12,500 bases of DNA from Baffinella frigidus. Its lineage: Eukaryota > Cryptophyceae > Cryptomonadales > Baffinellaceae. The stretch is taken from NCBI GenBank assembly GCA_026770585.1, contig MU646544.1, forward strand, positions 46,786 through 59,285, read 5' to 3'. Made by a program: the position numbers and the translations under genes. Below, piece after piece: positions 1 to 9,806 of the stretch (position 1 is the stretch's first letter; every line of letters begins with the position of its first letter). A model generated the notes under the pieces. It searched no databases. It was not told where the DNA came from and saw only the letters and a list, made by a program, of their open reading frames with translations.

Positions 1-437
1 AGGGAGAAAGGGAAGGAGGGAGGGGGGCGATGGAGGGGGGGAGGGAAAGATAGACGATGCTGCAAGTCTACATACGCATTAACCTTCGACACAGGTTTTG
101 ACCAGAAATCTGGTCCAAATATCGGTTATTATGTTTTCGTGCCAAGCAAGTTCAGTAGATATTCAATGCGATTCCGGATTTGATTTGAGACACCGTTAGG
201 TGCAATGTTGGGGGTTGCATTCGCGGTTGTCTCCACATAGCTTGAAGATAGCACCATACTTTGCCCTAAATCAATTTAAAACACCATTTTGTGCTATATT
301 GAGGGTGGAATTTGCTATATTAGCCTCAAAAAGCTGTACCATGGCATAAAACCCACCACCCAGATAGCAAAAAGGTGATTTAAATTGAAGATATTTCCAT
401 TTGAGATTGAAGCTAATGTAGGTGACGGCTGAGCCAG
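1..437 (+). other. Upstream intron or flank
   Basis: I see no convincing exon here. Positions 1-50 are almost pure purine on this strand (GGGA-rich). From about 186 to 233 there is a diverged direct copy (GACACCGTTAGGTGCAATGT) of part of the palindromic element at 271-389. Exon 1 needs an upstream exon, which probably lies outside the window. Confidence 0.4.
271..389. repeat. Palindromic MITE-like element, family M1, copy 1
   Basis: Imperfect terminal inverted repeats: TCAATTTAAAACACC on the left pairs with GGTGATTTAAATTGA on the right. The internal GTGCTATATTGAGGGTGG pairs roughly with CCACCCAGATAGC. A related copy of the same length lies at 6313-6430. No target duplication is evident and there is no coding capacity, so this is a non-autonomous element at most. 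Confidence 0.6.
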
Positions 438-525
438 CTTGCGTCATTTGGACACGAAAATGGTCTGGAACCTTGACGATTGTGTGGACCCTCTCACCTC
501 CGCGGGTTATCTCGCAGCCATCGAG
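438..525 (+). CDS. Exon 1 of the TRPM-like gene
   Basis: The exon follows CCAG at 434-437 and ends at GAG before GTCTTG (526). Frame: one base, then LRHLDTKMVWNLDDC and VDPLTSAGYLAAIE. The same unusual donor hexamer GTCTTG is used by exon 13, which supports this boundary. It ends on a codon boundary and joins exon 2 in phase 0. It begins with one carried base, so an earlier exon must lie upstream; I did not find it in 1-437. The short peptide gives no domain assignment. The frame stays open for about 15 codons past the donor, so the 3' end rests on phase agreement and the donor match. Confidence 0.5.
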
Positions 526-3500
526 GTCTTGCGAGCTCCAATTTGTGGCAGATAGGCCATCCTAACCGTTGGGTTTTCCCAAACCCTAAACCCTAAACCA
601 TAAACCCTAAACCATAAACCCTAAACCACAAACCCTAAACCTTAAACCTTAAACCCTCAACCCTAAACCCTCAACCCTAAACCCTCAACCCTGAAACCTA
701 CATCCTACACCATAAACCCTAAACCCTAATCATAAACCCCAAATGGTGCAGTTTGCGGAGGGTCACGGGTGCGAAAGTTCGCATGAAAAGTTTCTTCCCA
801 AGGCGGATATGCTTCCGGAGCAGGTGCTTGTACCCACTCCACACAGCATGCTTCGGAGGGATTTTTGGGCTCTGAGAACCCGAGTTTCCGTTACCTTATC
901 CGTAGGAACCTTCTCTATGTCCCTACGGATTGCCTACCATAGGGTCTTAGGTCTTATCGCCTAGGGGTTATTCGAGATCCCTTCGAAGTCGGCTGTGTAG
1001 ACTGAAAACCCACGGCCTGTATTTCGTTTGAACGGGAGTCTCAATCAGACAGCTAGTGGCTCCAAATCCCTGGGCGAAATGACTTAAGGCGAAATATATG
1101 ATGCGAAATGACTTAGGCGAAATACGGGCCCACGGTTTCCAGTAGTACATATCTGCTTAGGTAAGTTAGGTCTGGACTACCAAGCCTCTCACAGAAAAAT
1201 GATAGAACTCCTACTCAACTGATAGTGAAATTTCTGCTCTCAGATCCACTTGGGAACGATTTCAATCTTGCCAGGTTTTCCGGGCAAGATTGGTCACATT
1301 ACTGGCGCATTTTGTTCGAGAATCGTGTGTACCGCTTCTCTGAAGGCACCGGTGTCTGCTAAGTGGCATGAGGGATCCGAATGGCTGCTAAGTGGAACTG
1401 GCATTTCTTGACAAGACATTTGCGCTTGGTTGTTGGCAACGCTCTCTGACAAAGGTTGACAAGACCTCCAAAGTGGATTTGGGACGCTCCAAGTTTCCAA
1501 GAAAACTTGCTTTCGATTACTGGTTCTGAGTATCCGCTCACATTTCATTTCGGAACAAGACATAATCTGTCCCGCTTTTTATTCCAACGCCGAAGATAAG
1601 GGTGTAGATGCTGTTCTAGGCATAAAATCAAGGCTTAAGATAGCATAAATCAGGACAGATTCTGGTATGTTCCGAGATTACATCCGTCGGGCCGTGCGAT
1701 GCTCACCACGTAGCAGCCACCGGGGGCTTCACGGATACAGTCTATTTAAACGATTTGTACTAGAATATTATCCATTGCCCTAGAACCTAACCGGAATTTT
1801 ACCTTGAATTCAAGGTGAAAAGGTCCTCGGTCGCTGCTAAGTGGGTGGACATCTTTCGGATTTCAGCAGCCTTCTTCTCTGTGGAAGCTGACCCCGTCAA
1901 CGGCATGGATCAAACAACGTGCCGTGATCTGATCCCGACAGGTATTTGATTTGAACGCTTCGGAGTTCCCCGAATCAACGAAATTTACTACACAGTTGAC
2001 CAAATCAGTCACGTCTAGGCGTGGACGTGACCAATTGTGTAGTGAATTTCGTTAATTCGGGGAACTCCGAAGCATTTAAATCAAATACCTGACGGGATGC
2101 GATCTCTTGACGTGGTTGTCTGCACTGGTCTTTCGCGAACCACTGCCGAGCGATAATGGAACACCATAAAGGTTTCAAGGTTTTTTTTTACCTGAAGGCC
2201 AGGACCAGATTCTGGTGCTGACTGTCTTATCGTGTTCCAAATCGCTCGATAGCGGCTGTGACGTGTCACGTCTGATCCATTTCGTGTACAGGGAATACCG
2301 TTGGAGAACCCCCACATAGACAAGAGGCACTCCACCATAATAAATCCTAACCCCTCAACCCTCAACCCCACACCACAAACCCTGAACCCTCAACCCTCAA
2401 ACCCAAACCATGTCTCGTACAGAAACTGTTGTTGGATCTCCTGGAGCACATCCAGAAAGAGCACATCGAGACGGAGCGCGCCACGGAGGAAAACGCCAAG
2501 AAGGAGGACACACGCCGCAGACGTTATCGGACACACTCTGCCGTCTCCGATCAACCGGCTGTAATCGACAGGTGACCCTGCACCGTCCATCTAGCTGTCC
2601 CACTTGGATTCGGGCTCGCCATTATTTCGCCCCCCTCCGAAATTTCAAAGGTGAATTTTCACCCCCCCCCCCCCTGAAATTTACCTGTGAAGTTTCGGGG
2701 GGGGGCGAAATAATGGCGAGCCCAAATTGAAGTGGGACATAGCTAGAGTCCATGGCGGCTGGTCCAAATGGTTTCAGTGAAATGCATTGCAGGACGAAAC
2801 TTGCAAGGCTGAAACGCATTTCATTTTAGGCTGGCATGCATTTCAACTGTCTCGTGCGATGCGAAAAAAACAGTCTCGCCAATTGGAGGCATCCCTGTAC
2901 CTCAACCCGTTAGGCCTTTGTTTGAGTGACCAGACGCTGACTTGTGCAAGCTTTCTGGAACGAGTACAACCATTCGTTAACAATTCATTCTACATGCTGA
3001 CTCACAAGTGCTTTCTGAAACTGGTGGAATAAATTAATGGTTTTGTTTTTGTGTGTGAACATTAGTTTTGTGGCAGGTGGGATTACACCGAGTTGATCAA
3101 GTGGTTCAAAACCGATCAGGCAAGTGCTCCCAGCTCTTTTCACGCACTATTTCACACACTATACGCCACCTCGTTGGGGGTTTGGCGAGGGCAATTCCAG
3201 AGTTTGAAATAATTTCTTTCGAGACGGCAAGCCACTTAGAGCCTCCACATTTGACGCTGCCGAGCGAGAAGAAAACAGTCCATCTCAACGATAATCCATA
3301 CGCCCTACGGTAGGCAGTACCGTAGGGACATAGGGGTGTTCCTACGGATAAGGTAACGGATTCCAGGTCCAGATTCTGGACCTGGCTTTTGATTTCGTGC
3401 CAAACTCGCTCGACCTTGATGGACGCGCTCGCACACACACCAGGACCACAAGTCAGCCTTTGTGAGGCTCACTAATGGTATCAAATGGTTAAGCTCAGAA

Positions 3501-6500
3501 GAGCTCCAACCACGGATAATCCGGCCGCTGTCGAGCGAGTTTGGCACGAAACTAAAGGCACATTTCCACTCGGACCACGAACCTTTCATCAAAAGTCAAC
3601 TTACCTGAAGACAGTTAACTTTAAGGATTTTTGTATCCGCATTGGTCACGTAACACCCCGGAGTCAAGGGTCAACGAAAACCTCGAAGTACACCGTGTGG
3701 GTTGTACGGGAACTTGCTTAACAACTTCCGGCCCAGGAAGCAGTTTGTTTCTCGATTGCAGTCACGAGGGGGTGGGGTGTCTACTTCAGAAAGCTATGGC
3801 TAATCCAGGCATGGTGAGTACACGAGAACGCTGCTGTTAGTCAACACAGGGACAGTCCTGTTTGTTGATGTAGGTTGACGCGATTCTAAAGTAGTCGAGG
3901 TGGTTCTAAAGTGGTCGACGCGATTATAAAGTGGCCGGCGTGGTTCCAAAGTGGCCGACACGATTTTAAAGTGGTCGACGCGAAGCAGGTGCGCCGCGCG
4001 AAGCACAACGGGGAAGCGGATTGCTCTTGCAAGTTCGAAGGGGAGGAGGCCACCTCCCCTGACGACAACTGCAAGATCTCTGTGTACGCCAAAAGTCACG
4101 AAGGGCTGCAACTTAAGGTTCGGGGCGTGATCAGGAAGTACGATATCTCCTTCGCCAAGGACGAAGCCGCTTCAGGTTGGCATTTCCTGTACACGAAATG
4201 CATCAGACGTGACATCTGACTGTTTGGTGTATCTTATTTGACAGGTTGGTGTATCTCAGGGTGGTTTGAATTGAATCTGTTTCCATATGAAATGAACCTT
4301 TTTGATATCTTCCACGCCAGAGTGCAGGAGGTTGTCCATTTGAAGGAAATGGCGATCCATATCTTTTGAGGAATTTCAAGTTAATCCGAACTCATCAAAA
4401 GTCAACCAGCGTTCAGGGGAACGCTCCACAGCGATTTACCCCCTCGAGGGCTCTGGCGTGGTTGGGGGTGGGGTTTGTGCGATTGTAGAGCATTATCGAG
4501 GCTACGACACCAAAATCGTAAGCTATCTTAGCCATAATGTATCCAAGAAATGTATCCAAGATACGCAATTGGTGAATGTGCGAGGTAGTTAATTGGTAAA
4601 TGTGCGAGGTTCATGAATGAATGTGCGAGGATAGTGCGAAGCGTGCTTTACATTGAGTGTGTTTTGGCGGCAGAGTTCATGGTGCGCGCTCTGACGGCGG
4701 TGAGCACCACGCGGTGCTGGGTCTACGATATCAACGACCAGGTTACGAGTCCCCTGTACAACTTTTGATTCGGTGTCTGATAACTTTTATAAGTTGACTA
4801 ATAACATCTCGCCGCCGTCCGAGATTGCACCATCACATCTGCTTGCCTGATCCCTGAACCCTGAACCCTAAACCCTAACCCCCAAACCCTAAACCCTAAA
4901 CCAAGATACACCAAGATGTACAGGCTGAACCCAGAACCCAAAACCCACACCCCTGAATCTACACCCAGAGCCTCAAACCCTAAATCGGACCCGGACACGC
5001 CGGCCTTCGATGCGTAATCAAATCCCTATACCCAAAACACCGAACCCCAAACCCTGAACCCTAATCCCTGAACCCTACACCCTCAACCCTGAACCCTGAA
5101 TCCTGAACCCTACACCCTAAACCCTGACCCAGGATCCAGACGCGCCCGACTTCGATGCGTCCCTGCTCAAGTGCCTTCTCAACGGCCTCGGTGACCTCTG
5201 GGAGATGATGACCTGTTTTTGTACCAGAAATTCTTTAGATGGACACCCTGCGAAACACAATGTTTTGTGGTCCAGGACTAGATCCCAGAGAGAAACGTTT
5301 CTGCTCCTTTGGACTACCGAATCACACGTTCCACTAGGTGGACTTTGAGGGTTTTGGGTCCCCCAGATCTGGGGGGTAACGTGACTCAAATTTATTCAAA
5401 ACGAGACCTTAAAATTAATTGCGCTGGGGTAAGTTGACTTTTGATAAAAGGTCCGAGGTACACCGCCACTTAGCAGCCACCGGGGCCTTTGATGATGTGT
5501 CCATCTAAACAATTCTGGTACAAATCGCAATTCATTTCAGGGTAAGGGGCTTGAAAATATCCCCGGAAATCCGGGGAAGATAGAACTCGGGCGCTGCTGA
5601 GTGGTGTGGGCTGTGCAGCTTCATGCTGAAGCCCGTTGTCTCTGGCAGGGTGGGAGGAGACGTCGGACCAGCTATGGAAAAAGCTCGAGCTGACCATCAG
5701 GTGCTGACGACGAACTTGTGCCCCCACCCCACGTACCACCGACCCTCACGATTGGACCAAATCGACGAAAACCTTTGACCCATGTTCCCCTGACAGCACC
5801 TCGTATTCAAGGTGCTGACAAAAAAAAGACTTTTAAAACTCCCGCTTTGGAAGAAGCTGGAGCTGACCATCAGGTGTGGAGACTTTCGATGAACCTGTGC
5901 CCCCGCCCCAGAGAGATTGACAATTTATTGCCAAACAACCAGCGTCAGCGCCGTACATGCTATGCATTGTGCCAACACTGTACCCCGTGTCGGCCGCTCA
6001 TATGAGTATTTTCCGGATGGATTCTAACTCCACCTCCTACACCTTTGCCCCCACCCCACGCACAGACCCTTGCATGCCCATGCGAGGTACAACGTTTGAC
6101 CAAATGTTGTACTCGGGTGAACGAACGTTGACTGAACAACGTTTGACCGAACGTTGATCGAACGTTTGACCGCACGTTTGACCGAACGTTGTACTCGTTT
6201 GACCTCGTTTGACCGAACCTTGTACTCATAACCTGGTTCGTGAGGTTATGGTCCTCATAACCTGTCTGCGGTCCTCGCGCCTCCATAATGTGGGCCAGGC
6301 GAGGGTCGAGAGGCAATTCAAAACACATTTCGTGTTATCTTACGGGTGGATTTTGCTATCTTAGTCTCGACATTGCTTCACCTTCGCAAATACCCCATCC
6401 ATAAGATAGCAAATGGGCGATCTGAATTGCATCTGTTTCCGTGTGGGACGAGCGAGGGCCGAGAGAGCGACCTGGGGGGTCACGTGACCGTGGGCACGTG

Positions 6501-9500
6501 ACCGAGGTTATGAGTCCCGAGGTCACAAGAGCGTGACCCTACCACTTCCGAACTCATCCGGGAACAATAATGGTTGTTTAAAAAAGGCATTTGCCAAATT
6601 CTGAACGAAAATTGCGTGTGCCCGGATTAGAACATGCATGCGATGGTGTCGTCAGGTTGCGGTCTTGCGTGTCACGGCGCTGATGCGCTGCTGTGTTGTA
6701 GGTATCACGTGCTCCACAGCTGACAATGGGATCTCGGATCCCAGAGACGTTTCTAGTCTGTCGAAGGTTTTTAGGAACCTGAACCTTAGGGACCTAAGTT
6801 AGGAACCTCCGGTTCCTCAGCCACACAGCGGACTACAAATGATTTTTTGAATAACCCGGAAGTGGATAATCCCTAGCTTCTACGGTAGGCAATACCGTAG
6901 GGACATAGGGGGATCCTACGGATCAGGTAACGGATTTTCGGCCCGAACTGGGCCGACAATCACTTCCTAGGCCTCTGTGTGGAGTGCGGACCCACCGCTT
7001 TGTGAGAACATTGAAAACTCCGTTTCCTTTGTAAAAGACCCCGCGTTTTATATTTTGTGCCAGACCGAGTTGCTTTACGGAACTAATTTCATATTCTCAC
7101 TATTAACATGAAACACTCTCCCGGACGTCTGGCGAATTCTTCGCTCTGCCTCCGTCGGCTTCACGTGACGTGACTATTGTGGGTACAGGGGTACCTCGCT
7201 CATAAAAAACTGCCACCCCCCCTAAGACCACCGTAGGGCCCTAGGCCTAGGCCTACTGTAGGGTTCTAGATGGGGGCGGTTTCTTATGAGCGAGGTTCCC
7301 CTGTAACCCTTCATGTATCTCTGTACGAAAGGTGGAAGCGCGAGGACGTGATGGAGACCATCTTGCAGGGCACGCGCCTCAACATCCAGAACCGGAACGA
7401 AGCCATCGAGAAGGCAATCCCCTTGCGGAGAGTAGAGTTTAGGGTTTAGGGTTTAGGGTTTTAGGGTGTAGAGTGTAGAGCGTAGAGGCGAGGAATGGGT
7501 CTTGTTTTGCATGTGGTAACTCCTGGTTGTAGGTCCCCACTAAGTGGGCGTCGCAGATTGCTCCATTTTTTTCGCGGTGTGTTCTTGAACTGTTTCCCTT
7601 GAACTCGCGCGAAAAGTGAATGCCCCACCCAGTCAAGGGAAAGGTTCCCACACCTCTTCCTCGCAGAAGAGGTGTGCGGGGTTCGGTAGTCTGGCTGTAG
7701 GCACAGTTGACACCCCGCTTTCGCCAGATTCAACTCCGAAACCCGGCACCTGCTCTCGATTCAGACCTCACTCCCCTCTGTACTCCACGCCAGACCACAG
7801 ATCAGGTTGAGGCTCCCACCTTTAAAAAAGATTTTCCTGCTGCAAACGAAACATTATAGCGCATGGCAATGGCTCCAATCGCTGACGTTTGGCGTGTTTC
7901 CTGAATGTTACCTCTGAATTAACCTCAGGCATTTTCCCACGTGTGACCGGATTCCCCTCTGTATCGACAGGCGTTGCACCTCGCTATGCAGCTCGACCGC
8001 GTCGCGTCAGCAGAGTGTCTCTTCGAACGGGGCGGCGACCCCAACCAGCTCTACGGATACTCGACTGAGCAAGTTGTTGCGGACTGTGGCACCGCCACGA
8101 GTCCGAGTGAGACAAAGCCGAGTCCGAGTGAGGCAAAGACGATTGAGCGGTGGTGAGCACGCCCAACTCGCCGTCTCTCTGCTCTCGCGGCACCACTCTC
8201 ATTTTCTCACACGGAAGGTCGCTGGCTGACGCGCACAACGTTCGCGTGGGGTGTTTTGTTTTTCCAAACAGATGTGGCGCGTTTCTGCAACTCACTGTGT
8301 TGCAGAAACGCCCGCATGAAACTCGACCCAGAGAATGCATTCTAGAATCCATTTCATACCAACGAAAATTACTCCACAATTGAATTATACTATTACTAGT
8401 ATGATTCAGGGCGGTATGTCATTGGAGTCATTCTGTACATTTAGCGCTTAATTTGCCTTTGTTTTGTACCACACATCGTTGCGATGCCCGGCTGCTGAGA
8501 CAAAGTTTAGGGTTGATGGTTTGGGGTCTAGAGTTAAGTGTTGAGGGCCAAAGCAAGGGACTAGATCACCCACGTGCATTCCGCCGCAGGGTTTGAACCC
8601 TCAACCCGGCACCCTCAACCAGGTCGAAGCTATTCAAGTCGTACAAAGGCAACAAAAGGGAGTCTCACATGCTTGCGTTTTCTGCGGACATCAAGGGCGA
8701 ATGGAGGGGGGTCCATCTCGGGCGGAGCATCTGCCAATACGTATGCCCCCCTTCCGTAGGAGGTGGAGTTAGAATCGATCCGGAAAATGCTCGTATGAGC
8801 GGCCGACACGGGGTTCAGTAGTGGCACGATGCGTAGCATGTGTGGCGCTGACGCTGGTTGTTTGGCAATAAATTATGAATCTCTGTCCCCCTTTCACCAG
8901 CCATTCGAAGTTAACAGGATCCGGGTATCTGAGGGGTTTGTCGCCCCTGCCGTAGGGCCGTAGGGAATCTCTACGGATTTCGTAGGGGGTGAATAGATGG
9001 CTGGTACACCGAGCCATTTTCTCCTGGCAGAGAGGAGTATTCGCCTCTCTGTCAAGGTGCGTCTGAGATCTGAAATTCGACGGTTTGGTGTTTCCGTTGG
9101 TGGTTGGTGGTGGTGTGGTCGTTTACACTCAACCACCACACCACGCACTCTCTGTGCTCAGGAATCGTGCCACGTGCCGCTCCAAACCCTAAACCCTAAA
9201 CCGTCAACTCTCAAAACCTCAACCATAAACCCGGTTTGCGCAGTTCTGGCCGGAGAGCTACAGGCCATCCGATCTCGCAAAGAAGTTCACAAAGTTGAAG
9301 TCGCTTCGGTCGACGACTAAGGCCCAGCTTGGCCTGATGCACGACAAAGCCCACGGGTGCAAGGACACGAAGGAAGGTTTCACTGAGGTCTTGCCCGGCT
9401 AACCCGGCCCGGCAAACAGGGCCAGCTACCCGAAACAACATCTAGATCAGTCCGAGTAAAGTTGGGCTCGTCATTATTTCACCCCCCCTGAAATTTCACA

Positions 9501-9652
9501 GGTAAATTTGACACCCCCCCATGAAATTTACACGTGAAATTTCGGGGGGGTGAAATAATGATGCGCCCAACTTTACTCGGACAGAGCTAGAAAATGCCCG
9601 GCTGAACGCGGGGTGTCGGGATCCCTCCCGGACCCGGGCGGCCCGGGCTTTG

Positions 9653-9711
<59 letters not shown>

Positions 9712-9761
9712 TTCTCGCTCTCTCTTTCGCTCTCTCGCTCTCTCGCTCTCTCTCTCTCTCT

Positions 9762-9806
<45 letters not shown>

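Noticed and set aside
578-743. A true chromosome end
   Set aside because: The repeats are degenerate, occur in many separate blocks in both orientations and are flanked by exons, so they are interstitial.
1867-1941. Exon-like stretch reading AFFSVEADPVNGMDQ, ending CAG|GTATTT
   Set aside because: Its phases do not fit exons 2 and 3, which join directly; its 3' end lies within the M3 palindrome.
2787-3032. 81-codon ORF downstream of exon 3
   Set aside because: It spans a diverged tandem duplication, lies inside a phase-consistent intron and shows no recognisable family.
3881-3980. CRISPR-like array
   Set aside because: The 20-bp units are contiguous with no unique spacers, and the context is a eukaryotic intron.
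5960-6328. 122-codon minus-strand ORF
   Set aside because: It is built from the GAACGTT minisatellite and the R1 repeat; its repetitive RSNV pattern reflects DNA repeats.
8279-8311. Intrinsic transcription terminator
   Set aside because: The hairpin is perfect but lacks a following T-run, and it lies inside an intron of a eukaryotic gene.
8630-8839. Minus-strand ORF whose peptide resembles one at 5957
   Set aside because: The similarity comes from the R1 repeat; most differences between copies change amino acids, so no coding constraint is visible.
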